Notes: a model not told the origin generated them from the sequence alone. A stretch of 7,025 nt of DNA from Pseudomonadota bacterium (GCA_021804505.1 JAJZHL010000049.1:1-7025), one strand, 5' to 3'. Positions 1 to 6,439 are shown, counted from the first letter of the stretch. Numbers and translations are program-made.

Positions 1-223
1 CTTAGAACCATTTTTATACCCCCCTTAAGGGGCCTATACCAAAAAACTTATGGATTCTAGGAGATAACTATAGTATAAAACACATGTTCATATACTCAAA
101 TGATTCTACGAATTGGAGCTTAAAACGAGGGATGAGTGAGGGGAGCGTAGTTACATAGTGAGCACGCGAATCCCCCAAGGTTTTGCATAACCGATTCTTT
201 AAAGCAGTAGAGTATACAAGTTT
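1..223. other. Non-coding leader with palindrome and possible dispersed repeat upstream of tRNA
   Basis: I see no convincing gene here. A perfect 12-bp palindrome CCCCTTAAGGGG lies at 21-32, flanked by two copies of TATACC (15-20 and 35-40). Between about 100 and 205 the base composition rises and an imperfect stem can be drawn: GGGGAGCG near 140 against CGCGAATCCCC near 165-176. A 65-codon minus-strand reading frame (265 to 68) crosses this patch but also runs antisense through the tRNA, so it is unlikely to be a gene as it stands. The compositional contrast and structure suggest a dispersed palindromic repeat of the kind common in Rickettsia genomes; that is inference, and no second copy is in the window. 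Confidence 0.3.
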
Positions 224-299
<76 letters not shown>

Positions 300-343
300 T
301 ATTAGTATTAGTCTTTTCCCAATCTCTAAACCTTCCTATAAAA

Positions 344-365
344 CTTATATGCTGCTTATATGCTC
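344..365. repeat. 11-nt tandem direct repeat upstream of the replication gene
   Basis: Two head-to-tail copies, CTTATATGCTG (344-354) and CTTATATGCTC (355-365), lie 73 bp before the start of the DnaA_N gene. A third approximate copy, CTATATGCTG, is at 444-453 just inside that gene. The repeats sit immediately after a weak promoter-like pair (TTTTCC 314-319, TATAAA 337-342, 17-bp gap). One-helical-turn spacing in the control region of a replication gene suggests an operator, perhaps for autoregulation. The repeat is observed; the role is inferred. Confidence 0.35.
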
Positions 366-437
366 ATAGAAATTTAAAAATAAGCGTTATAAATGTGCGA
401 ATATACCTACTAAAACTGATATTTAAGTTGAGGTATT

Positions 438-1862
438 ATGCACACTATATGCTGTCGTTCTTTTCCTACCTGTTCTACTGTTGGTAGTAACACTGACAAT
501 CATTCAATTATTTTCTACAATTTTGTTGGTAATTTTGTGCCACCTGAATGGTGCGATCTTACCTCTAACGATGGCAAGGGGTTAAGTAAGACAGCCAAGC
601 AGCTTTTATCTCTAATAGTCTTTCGCTTACAAATTTATCATAATAATAGCATAGATGAACTCCAGGAAACTTATTACTTCTTTCAAGAGTCTCTAAGAGT
701 TTGTCAAGAACGCGTCAGACAATGTTTTGTAGAGTTACAAAAGCTTGGTTTTATTCATTTTCATAAAGCCACAATAGTAAAATATGGTATCAAGTGCCGT
801 AATACTCCTTGCATTAAACTTGCAAGAGTCTTTCAACATTATTCTCAAAAAATTTCTAGTGAGGATGAAGAGATTCTGGGCTCAACTCCAAAAACTCTTG
901 GGGTTAACCCCAAAGAAGTTTTGCCTCAACCCCAAAAAAATTTGGACCACACTATATATATAGATAATAAAGATAATATATCTAATAAATCTAGATATAG
1001 CGAATCTGAAATTTTAAAAAATAAAGAAAATCTAATTGATAACAATCAACAAATATTGCGATTACCACAAAAGCTTGAACAAAATGCACAGTTTGAACCA
1101 GATGAGCAACAGATGGCTATTGATACTACAAATTCTACTAAAAACCCTATTGCAAGTGCTTTGCCACTTAGTACTGCGTTGATGGGGATCGTTCAGAAAT
1201 GTACAAAAGAAAATCCGCCGTTGCTTGCATCAGATTGCTCCAATGGCTTAGTTGATTCAGTAGTGCCAATTGCACAGAGTAGTTGTGGTAGATTCAGAAG
1301 AAAAATATTAGCAGATTTTTATCCCCTAAGCCAAGAAGATGCGGATTTACTGAAGATAAAATCAGATACAGCATTTAACTTAAGCTTTATAAACAAGCTA
1401 TTATTAAAACTCGCGTCACAATATCCTAACCATCGTTTTAGTCATAAAAAAATATTATTGAAATATATGGCTAAAGCATTGAGCCATGAATTACGAGAAA
1501 CTAGTCATGCTAATTTGAGCACTTCTGAGTTTAAATCTAACTTTGAATCTAAGGATGAGGATAAAGCTGGGGATGAAAATCAAGCTTATTTACTTGAGCT
1601 AGCTAATAAGTCAGATACCAATTCATTATGGTATAAAGCTAGAAAATTTTTAATTGAACGATACAATAAATATCTTGATATCGCTACCTTTAGCAAATTA
1701 ATAGTGGTAAAAGAGGATAGCATCAATAAAAAAGTTACTCTCAAATCTCCCTCAGCCTTTTATGATTATTACATCAGAGATCGTCATATGCAAGACCTAG
1801 AAGCTGCACTTCTAAGCCAAGGTTATAGCTTTGAACTAATTAGCTGGCATGCTAAAAGCTAG
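438..1862 (+). CDS. Winged-helix/DnaA_N-domain replication protein, plasmid or RAGE type
   Basis: 474 aa. Residues about 48-130 form an N-terminal helix-rich, winged-helix-like region (LSKTAKQLLSLIVFRLQIY, then QERVRQCFVELQKLGFIHF). Residues 140-285 are a low-complexity, asparagine/lysine/glutamine-rich linker. Residues 290-355 form a second conserved-looking block (YPLSQEDADLLKIKS, then KYMAKALSHELRE). Residues about 395-465 match the DnaA N-terminal domain pattern: LWYKARKFLIERY, LKSPSAFYDYYI, LEAALLSQG. There is no AAA+ domain and no DnaA box-binding domain, so it is not chromosomal DnaA. Proteins of this build are known from Rickettsiales plasmids and integrated elements, where they are taken to be replication initiators or helicase-recruiting factors. 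The start has GAGG at 430-433, only 4 nt away; no in-frame ATG follows until codon 226. The linker DNA carries the repeat array at 884-949. The stop overlaps the methylase stop. Confidence 0.75.
   Translation: MHTICCRSFPTCSTVGSNTDNHSIIFYNFVGNFVPPEWCDLTSNDGKGLSKTAKQLLSLIVFRLQIYHNNSIDELQETYYFFQESLRVCQERVRQCFVELQKLGFIHFHKATIVKYGIKCRNTPCIKLARVFQHYSQKISSEDEEILGSTPKTLGVNPKEVLPQPQKNLDHTIYIDNKDNISNKSRYSESEILKNKENLIDNNQQILRLPQKLEQNAQFEPDEQQMAIDTTNSTKNPIASALPLSTALMGIVQKCTKENPPLLASDCSNGLVDSVVPIAQSSCGRFRRKILADFYPLSQEDADLLKIKSDTAFNLSFINKLLLKLASQYPNHRFSHKKILLKYMAKALSHELRETSHANLSTSEFKSNFESKDEDKAGDENQAYLLELANKSDTNSLWYKARKFLIERYNKYLDIATFSKLIVVKEDSINKKVTLKSPSAFYDYYIRDRHMQDLEAALLSQGYSFELISWHAKS
884..949. repeat. 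Three 22-nt iteron-like direct repeats inside the replication gene
   Basis: The core AAC(C/T)CCAAA begins at 884, 906 and 928, so the period is exactly 22 nt. Copies 2 and 3 agree at 16 of 22 positions, copies 1 and 2 at 13 of 22. Because 22 is not a multiple of three, the copies fall in three different codon phases, so the periodicity is a DNA-level feature and not a protein repeat. At the copy 1/2 junction there is a perfect 16-bp palindrome, TTGGGGTTAACCCCAA (898-913). Iterons of about 20-22 bp are typical binding sites for plasmid initiators. The array lies in the unconserved linker of the protein, where sequence drift is tolerated. Confidence 0.45.
951..1030. other. AT-rich stretch, candidate DNA-unwinding element
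   Basis: By direct count only 12 of 80 bases are G or C (4 of 40 in 951-990). It directly follows the 22-nt repeats. It contains the inverted repeat TATATCTA (977-984) / TAGATATA (992-999) with a 7-nt spacer. Repeats next to an easily melted segment is the usual layout of an iteron origin. It also encodes the Asn/Lys/Ile-rich linker of the DnaA_N protein, and AT-rich codon use alone could explain part of the signal. Confidence 0.35.
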
Positions 1863-2656
1863 TAATTTGTGATAATTACTTCATCAGCAGTTTTTTTGGT
1901 TTGGGGCATAGAATACTTAACCTTAATAGTATCAATATTAAAGTCTTTGTATAAGCTTCTAATAAAAGAAGTACTACTATTAGAAATCATAAACTTAACA
2001 GCTTTATTATCTAGCTCCGTAGCAAAATCTCTTAACCTAATTTGTTCTTGCTCATCAAATGGTAATCTAGTGTAAAATTTCTCACCATATTTATGGTAAG
2101 GCGGATCAAAATAAACAAAATCATTTTTTTGCGGTTCGATAAACGAGAAGTCCATAGCATAAATAGTAGCTCTAGATAACAAACTACTACATTGTTGTAA
2201 TCTGCTAGTAATATCCAGTTTATGGGAGTTTTTATCAGAGAAAGTTTGGGCTGTATTACCATTATTATTGATACGATATATTCCTCTAAAGGAATATCTA
2301 TTAAGATAGATAAATCTTGCAGAAATATTATTAGGATTATTACTATTATTATCACTTCTGACTTGATAATAATAGTCCTTGCAATGATTTTCTTGATGTG
2401 AACCCACTAACCTACTTACCTCTTGAGGATACTTTTTAACGGCATTATAACTAGTAGTCAGTTCAAGATTAATATCAGATAGATAGGATTTATTAAACAT
2501 ATCTTTTACCTGAAAGAACAAAGCTCCACCCCCAAGGAATGGTTCGTAATAATTATTTGCTTCTACAGGGATACGCTTAATTAATTGATCAACAATTTTT
2601 CTTTTACCCCCAACCCATTGGATGAATGGTTGTGGTTTTTCTACAGTTACTGACAT
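1859..2656 (-). CDS. DNA adenine methylase (D12 class, Dam-like)
   Basis: 265 aa, the normal length for a solitary Dam-family N6-adenine methyltransferase, which transfers a methyl group from S-adenosylmethionine to adenine in duplex DNA (usually at GATC in this family; target not proven here). Visible motifs: FIQWVGGKRK (11-20, motif X), YYEPFLGGGALFF (36-48, SAM-binding motif I), LSDINLELTTSY (59-70, motif II), ARFIYLNRYSFRGIYR (113-128), catalytic DPPY at 184-187, and EVIITNY at the C-terminus. The start ATG has no clear Shine-Dalgarno sequence but has a good promoter just upstream. No restriction enzyme gene adjoins it, so it looks like an orphan methylase. Dam genes are frequent cargo of Rickettsiales mobile elements. 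Its TAG stop shares the CTAG at 1859-1862 with the convergent DnaA_N gene. Confidence 0.93.
   Translation of the reverse strand: MSVTVEKPQPFIQWVGGKRKIVDQLIKRIPVEANNYYEPFLGGGALFFQVKDMFNKSYLSDINLELTTSYNAVKKYPQEVSRLVGSHQENHCKDYYYQVRSDNNSNNPNNISARFIYLNRYSFRGIYRINNNGNTAQTFSDKNSHKLDITSRLQQCSSLLSRATIYAMDFSFIEPQKNDFVYFDPPYHKYGEKFYTRLPFDEQEQIRLRDFATELDNKAVKFMISNSSTSFIRSLYKDFNIDTIKVKYSMPQTKKTADEVIITNY
1861..1880. terminator. Candidate hairpin at the convergent gene ends
   Basis: AGTAATT (1861-1867) and AATTACT (1874-1880) form a 7-bp stem with a 6-nt loop. It lies right at the tail-to-tail junction, covering the last codons of the methylase gene. The stem is AT-rich and has no adjacent U run; a T7 tract follows only at 1891-1897. 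It could weakly end the plus-strand transcript, but it is not a textbook terminator. Confidence 0.25.
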
Positions 2657-2677
2657 AGAGTTATTTGTTAAATATTC

Positions 2678-2715
2678 TGCTATGAATTATAGCAAAAAAT
2701 AAGGCTAAATGCCAG
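2678..2715 (-). promoter_or_regulatory. dam promoter with overlapping inverted repeat
   Basis: On the minus strand a perfect TATAAT (2686-2691) has CTGGCA (2710-2715, 4 of 6 match to TTGACA) 18 bp upstream. This would start a transcript near 2679, leaving a leader of about 22 nt before the methylase ATG. The inverted repeat TGCTAT (2678-2683) / ATAGCA (2689-2694) with a 5-nt spacer covers the -10 box and is a possible operator. Confidence 0.5.
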
Positions 2716-2741
2716 CAAAACTGCTGGTTTGCAGGTTTTTT
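2712..2741 (+). terminator. Hairpin plus T-run between divergent genes
   Basis: CCAGCA (2712-2717) and TGCTGG (2722-2727) form a 6-bp stem with an AAAC loop; a T6 run is at 2736-2741. An alternative stem CTGC (2721-2724) / GCAG (2731-2734) lies closer to the T-run and excludes the first. In the plus direction this resembles an intrinsic terminator, which would stop antisense read-through across dam before the kinase-like gene. It also overlaps the -35 box of the dam promoter. Confidence 0.3.
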
Positions 2742-2962
2742 CTTCGATGCATCCTAGCATCAAAACACTATATTAATTAAATCCTAGATGTCTCCTTTAT
2801 GCAGCTGTTTGTCATATTGTAGATAAAATCTTTAAAAAGCTTGGAAATCCTCTGTACTGTCGAGAATTGTGGTGATATCTGATGTAGAAGATACTGCTAA
2901 TTCAGGCAGTTATCTGGCACAGAGGTTAAATGTAACCATCCAAGTTTAACTCTTTAACCCCT
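2742..2962. other. Spacer with hairpins and a possible relic reading frame
   Basis: No intact gene is seen in 2657-3006. Structures: GATGC (2746-2750) / GCATC (2757-2761); AGATACTGC (2889-2897) / GCAGTTATCT (2906-2915) with one bulge; CCTCTGT (2849-2855) / ACAGAGG (2919-2925); and AGAGGTTAAA (2921-2930) / TTTAACCCCT (2953-2962), 9 of 10 matched. The last two share 2921-2925 and cannot form together. Alternatively 2836-2949 is open in one frame, reading SRIVVISDVEDTANSGSYLA in its middle, and another frame just upstream reads HIVDKIFKKLGNPL; these may be shards of a frameshifted gene. I cannot decide between the two readings. Confidence 0.3.
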
Positions 2963-3000
2963 AGCCTTCTATTTCCATAATACTTGAAAACAGCAAGAGG
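2953..3000 (+). promoter_or_regulatory. Promoter and ribosome binding site of the kinase-like gene
   Basis: TTTAAC (2953-2958) and CATAAT (2976-2981) are spaced 17 bp and would start a transcript near 2988. A good Shine-Dalgarno AAGAGG (2995-3000) lies 6 nt before the ATG at 3007, which supports that start over the out-of-frame ATG at 3002. The -35 box is the right arm of an inverted repeat (2921-2930 / 2953-2962), a possible operator. Confidence 0.4.
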
Positions 3001-3006
3001 TATGCT

Positions 3007-3954
3007 ATGACAATTAATAATGAAAATCAACAACAAGATAACAAAAAAATAGAACATTCTACAGAAAACTCTATAGATGGAAGCTGGATTTTGCAGCTAG
3101 CTCCTACGACTGTCACATTAATACCAGCTAATCAAGCCTGTCAAATACTGGCCCCGCAAGGAAGCTATGCTGATCTAGCGAGATACAGAGAAATACAATT
3201 AGAGTTACAAGACGCAAAAAATAAATTAATAACAAATGAGTTAATCAGAAGAGATGTAATTGCTAATATTGGTTATAGTATAGAAGTACCATGCAGTGGA
3301 ATTTTTGCTCTAATGACTGTTCTGTATGAAGTAGAAGAAGACTCGGAGAGAAAGCATTATATAAAAACTATAGTAGATTGTGCCGAAAGGTTACTTGATT
3401 ATTCTCAGCATGTTCTTAACTTTTTAAGACGGGATGCTGAGTATCCTACTATCACCCTAGAGAGATTTAATATCAAAGAGTTAGTCAATAACTCAATTGC
3501 TAAAGCCAAGCCAGCATCTATCAGTAAGGGGTTAAATCTTTGCTGTAATTTTCAATATGATATAGCAGATAATATCATTGGTGATCATAGCAGGTTGCAA
3601 GCAGTGTTAGATCAGTTAGTAGGTAATGCCATTAAATTTACTAATGAGGGACATGTTGTTGTGACAGTTGGTTTATATCCCCTTTCTGCTACGGGAAACA
3701 TTACCAGAGATAGGCTGTTACAATTTATTGTGCATGATACAGGGATTGGTATTGATGAGGAAAAACAACTGGATATGCATAAGGGATTAGATGAGGAAGA
3801 TTCAACCACTAAATATAACAATAGACAAGGCTTAGGGCTAATATTTGTTAACCAAATAATTAAAGAAATGGACGGCGAGATGAAGATAACTAGCAAAGAG
3901 GGTAAGAGTACAACTATTACTTGCAGTATCCCAGTTAAGTTGCTAGCTCATTAA
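3007..3954 (+). CDS. Degenerate sensor histidine kinase-like protein lacking the phospho-accepting His
   Basis: 315 aa, soluble: no signal peptide, membrane segment, PAS or receiver domain seen. Residues 60-85 look like a short coiled coil leading into a DHp-type helical hairpin (about 80-142). At the H-box, where kinases read NxxHExRTP, this protein has NIGYSIEVP (87-95), with Tyr90 in place of His and Glu93 in place of Arg. The C-terminal HATPase (Bergerat) domain keeps the N-box LVGNAIKFTNEG (204-215, Asn207), the G1 box HDTGIGI (243-249, Asp244) and a shortened G2 box RQGLGL (273-278). ATP binding is thus plausible but normal His autophosphorylation is not. Cytoplasmic orphan kinases are usual cargo of Rickettsiales elements. 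It may act by dimerising with or sequestering another kinase or regulator, or be an early pseudogene with an intact frame; the sequence does not say. No response regulator gene adjoins it. Confidence 0.8.
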   Translation: MTINNENQQQDNKKIEHSTENSIDGSWILQLAPTTVTLIPANQACQILAPQGSYADLARYREIQLELQDAKNKLITNELIRRDVIANIGYSIEVPCSGIFALMTVLYEVEEDSERKHYIKTIVDCAERLLDYSQHVLNFLRRDAEYPTITLERFNIKELVNNSIAKAKPASISKGLNLCCNFQYDIADNIIGDHSRLQAVLDQLVGNAIKFTNEGHVVVTVGLYPLSATGNITRDRLLQFIVHDTGIGIDEEKQLDMHKGLDEEDSTTKYNNRQGLGLIFVNQIIKEMDGEMKITSKEGKSTTITCSIPVKLLAH

Positions 3955-4006
3955 TGATTGGTATATTGATTATAATGCAAATGTTATAATTGTTATAGTA
4001 ATACTG

Positions 4007-4047
4007 AATAAAGCCTTGGTACTCAAAACAGCCAGGCTTTATTATTG
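4007..4047 (+). terminator. Rho-independent terminator after the kinase-like gene
   Basis: AATAAAGCCTTGG (4007-4019) pairs with CCAGGCTTTATT (4032-4043), a 12-bp stem with one bulged T and a 12-nt loop, ending in TTTATTATT. The A-rich left arm means it could work in both directions. It lies 52 bp past the kinase-like stop and separates that gene from the ATPase gene. Confidence 0.75.
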
Positions 4048-4122
4048 TAGACTTTAAATCCCTAGTTTTACTAGCCTATTTATGCTACAATTCTTCCGAG
4101 GGAATATTTAAATTTTTTACAA

Positions 4123-4128
4123 TATAAT
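4123..4128 (+). promoter_or_regulatory. -10 box very close to the ATPase start
   Basis: A perfect TATAAT lies only 8 nt before the ATG at 4137, so transcription from it would begin almost at the start codon and give a leaderless mRNA. No good -35 box sits 17 bp upstream. The Shine-Dalgarno signal is poor (GGA at 4130-4132), which fits a leaderless or weakly translated message. Chance is possible in such AT-rich DNA. Confidence 0.25.
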
Positions 4129-4136
4129 CGGATGAT

Positions 4137-5972
4137 ATGACTATTAAACCTTCTGATCCTGATACAGCTAATCAAGATATTTATGTTAAAGGTAGTACGT
4201 TTCCAAGAATAAGAACAGGCACTGATGAGTTCTATGATTTAGTAGTAAATAGTGATGTGTTTGTTGATAAAAGCTTAATGATCAAAGAATTATTAGAAGA
4301 TAGTGGTAAGGTTATCTTGATTGCCAGGCCAAGGCGTTGGGGTAAGAGTTTGAATATGAACATGCTGCAGAAGTTTTTTGAGATAGAGGTGGATCAAAGT
4401 GGCACGCCTTTGCCACCAGAACAAAAAATCAACGACAAGCTATTTACCGGCGGCATAGCAGATTTAGGTTTTGGTGAAACTAAAGAACTAAAGCCACTAA
4501 AAATTGCAGGCGTAGCAAATGCGATAAAACGTCAAGGTCAGTTCCCAGTTATTTCAATAAGTTTTAAGGATGTTAAAGGCAGTAGTTATCAAGAAATTGA
4601 AAACGGCATAAGACACCAGATTATAGGACTAGTTTTACAATACCAATATTTAACAAAAAGTACTGAACTATTGCAAGATGTACAAATAAAAGCGTTAAAA
4701 AAGTACTTTACAGGTGATCTTAATACGGATGATCTAAAAAGTAGCCTACGTTTTTTAAGCGAACTACTATTTAAGCATTTTAACCAGAAAGTTTACATAC
4801 TGATAGATGAGTATGATACACCCATTAATAGCTCTTACATTAAGTTTGGTAGCAGGCCAGAAGAATTCGAGCAGGTACTTGAACTATTTCGAGGGATGTT
4901 TGGCAGTAGTTTAAAAAGCAATCCTTATTTAGAGAAAGGGGTCATTACTGGCATATTACGAGTAGCTAAAGCTAATTTATTCTCCGATTTGAATAATGTT
5001 ACTGAATATACATTACTTGATGCAGAATTTTCTAAATTTTATGGATTTACTCAAGCAGAAGTGGATGAATTATTAACAAAAGTACCAACAAACACTACAG
5101 CAGAAGAAATTAAAAATTGGTATAATGGCTATACTTTTGGTGGTGAGGTGATTTATAACCCATGGTCAATTATGCAATGCCTTGCTCATGTAGGAAAACT
5201 TGATACTTACTGGGTTGATAGCGGCGGCCTAGCACTTGTAGATAAGGCATTCATTGCAGATGAGATACAAGAAGACTTACAGAGTTTATTAGAAGGACAA
5301 GGCGTAGTGAAGAGATTATATAAACAAATTTCTCTAGGAGAAGTTGAAGAGAATCCTAACGTCTTTTACAGTTTATTATTATTTGCTGGTTACTTAAGTC
5401 CGTTGCTTGCCAATAATAACGCAGCAGATCCAAGGTATCGTTTGACTATTCCTAATCAAGAGATACGGAACATTTATGTAGAAAGGGTCATAAAATGGGT
5501 CTCTAAAAAACTGAATATTAAAGTTAATGAATATGATAATTTTATCGAATTACTAATTAATCAGCAAATATCTAGGTTTGGGGAGAGATTGAAAGAATAT
5601 TTGCTAAAATCAACCAGCTATCATGATATAATGATGGAAAGAGATTACCATAACTTAATGGGTGGATTACTTGCGCCACTTGCTACACAATATGTAATAG
5701 AATCTAATAGAGAATCTGGGCATGGCAGGTGTGATCATATATTAATACCGATAGCTGGTCAAAGAGATGGCGCTATTATTGTTGAATATAAAATATGCAA
5801 AGCACCAGAAAATTTAGAAACTGTTGCTAAAATGGGGTTAGAACAGATAACTCACAAACAATATGATGCTAAAATTAAAGAACATTCACATGTTCAAAGA
5901 ATTATCAAAATTGCTATGGCGTTTTGCGGTAAGAAAGTTGCCCTAAAATACCAAATTGACCAGATTTCTTAA
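4137..5972 (+). CDS. AAA-ATPase-like protein with C-terminal PD-(D/E)XK nuclease fold
   Basis: 611 aa, full length for the AAA-ATPase_like (PF09820) plus PDDEXK_9 (PF08011) family. In order: FPRIRTGTDEFYDL and VFVDKSLMI (22-49, family N-terminus); Walker A variant RPRRWGKSLNMNML (64-77, Lys70); Walker B VYILIDEYDTPI (219-230, Asp224/Glu225); WYNGYTFGGEVIYNPWSI (328-345) and FYSLLLFAGYLS (410-421), both family signatures; then YHNLMGGLLAP (504-514) and the nuclease-fold motif with Asp533 in GRCDHIL, and VEYK with Glu550 and Lys552. All ATPase and D...ExK residues are present, so it is probably intact. The family is highly multiplied in Rickettsiales, Bacteroidetes and other symbionts; its biochemical function is not firmly established, and mobile or defence/selfish roles are hypotheses. 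It is monocistronic, isolated by the terminator upstream and a spacer downstream. Confidence 0.9.
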   Translation: MTIKPSDPDTANQDIYVKGSTFPRIRTGTDEFYDLVVNSDVFVDKSLMIKELLEDSGKVILIARPRRWGKSLNMNMLQKFFEIEVDQSGTPLPPEQKINDKLFTGGIADLGFGETKELKPLKIAGVANAIKRQGQFPVISISFKDVKGSSYQEIENGIRHQIIGLVLQYQYLTKSTELLQDVQIKALKKYFTGDLNTDDLKSSLRFLSELLFKHFNQKVYILIDEYDTPINSSYIKFGSRPEEFEQVLELFRGMFGSSLKSNPYLEKGVITGILRVAKANLFSDLNNVTEYTLLDAEFSKFYGFTQAEVDELLTKVPTNTTAEEIKNWYNGYTFGGEVIYNPWSIMQCLAHVGKLDTYWVDSGGLALVDKAFIADEIQEDLQSLLEGQGVVKRLYKQISLGEVEENPNVFYSLLLFAGYLSPLLANNNAADPRYRLTIPNQEIRNIYVERVIKWVSKKLNIKVNEYDNFIELLINQQISRFGERLKEYLLKSTSYHDIMMERDYHNLMGGLLAPLATQYVIESNRESGHGRCDHILIPIAGQRDGAIIVEYKICKAPENLETVAKMGLEQITHKQYDAKIKEHSHVQRIIKIAMAFCGKKVALKYQIDQIS

Positions 5973-6232
5973 AGCTTAACCTCTCAGATTGTTAATGTCC
6001 GCCCAGAAGCCCCTTAGGTGCGTTTAATTTCTGCCCCACATAAACCCTCTTGCAAGGTTATTATGCAAAGAAAATTGTCGTTGCATACATGTATCTAAGG
6101 CAGAATTAAGGTCAGACAGACACAAATTAATAGCACAAAAAAAATCTTGCTAAAATACCGGGGTGCTGTCTAAATATTCCTATTGCAAATGATTACTTCT
6201 ATTCCAGCCCCTTCTGAAAAGGGCATAACTAC
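5973..6232. other. Intergenic spacer with several inverted repeats
   Basis: No gene seen. Structures: CTTGCAAG palindrome near 6049-6056 inside AACC...GGTT, a possible weak terminator of the ATPase gene; TATGCAA (6062-6068) / TTGCATA (6081-6087); palindrome ATACATGTAT (6085-6094); AGACAGACAC (6114-6123) / GTGCTGTCT (6163-6171), which pair over 9 bp with one bulge around a 39-nt spacer holding an A8 run; and an imperfect stem GCCCCTT / AAAGGGC near 6208-6225. The density suggests a remnant of an insertion or palindromic element, but no transposase fragment is visible. Confidence 0.3.
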
Positions 6233-6439
6233 TCAAACCTCAAGCTCACAAACCGTTTGATCTCCTACAAGAATTACGAGCTGATCATTTTCAAAGGATA
6301 ATTTTAAAGCCCCGCTTTCATAAGCAGAATGCAAATACCAGTTGTTAGGTGTTAGTAGATTGATTAAAGGACCAAAGTCAAATGTTTCTCCCCTTGATAA
6401 GGCTAAATCAATATTGTGTGTAGTAATATTTTTAAACAT
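6233..6439 (-). pseudogene. Out-of-frame C-terminal part of the ankyrin gene
   Basis: 68 codons in the -1 frame relative to the ankyrin gene, overlapping its end by 37 nt. Joining the frames gives ...MACLKILL then THNIDLALSRGETFDFG, which completes the last ankyrin repeat at the right length, so this is best read as the original C-terminus displaced by a 1-nt deletion somewhere in about 6410-6436. No Shine-Dalgarno sequence precedes its ATG at 6439, arguing against an independent small gene. A T TTA AAA heptamer (6436 down to 6430) in the right register leaves open a programmed -1 frameshift that would yield one fused protein. Confidence 0.6.

Noticed and set aside
21..32. CCCCTTAAGGGG as a terminator
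   Set aside because: A perfect palindrome without a loop, and no T-run follows in either direction.
213..218. TATACA as a tRNA promoter -10 box
   Set aside because: It lies only 5 nt before the mature tRNA end and has no matching -35 box, leaving no room for a normal leader.
884..949. Repeats read as a CRISPR array
   Set aside because: Only three degenerate copies with no spacers, abutting every 22 nt and lying within a gene.
1869..2355. Two reading frames (plus 1869-2075, minus 2032-2355) inside dam
   Set aside because: Shadows of the methylase gene, whose motifs are intact in its own frame.
2520..2537. GCTCCACCCCC resembling the tRNA 3' end as an att copy
   Set aside because: Only a short match to GGCTCCACC, within conserved coding sequence of the methylase; too short to call an attachment site.
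3612..3896. 94-codon minus-strand reading frame
   Set aside because: Antisense shadow of the ATP-binding domain of the kinase-like gene.
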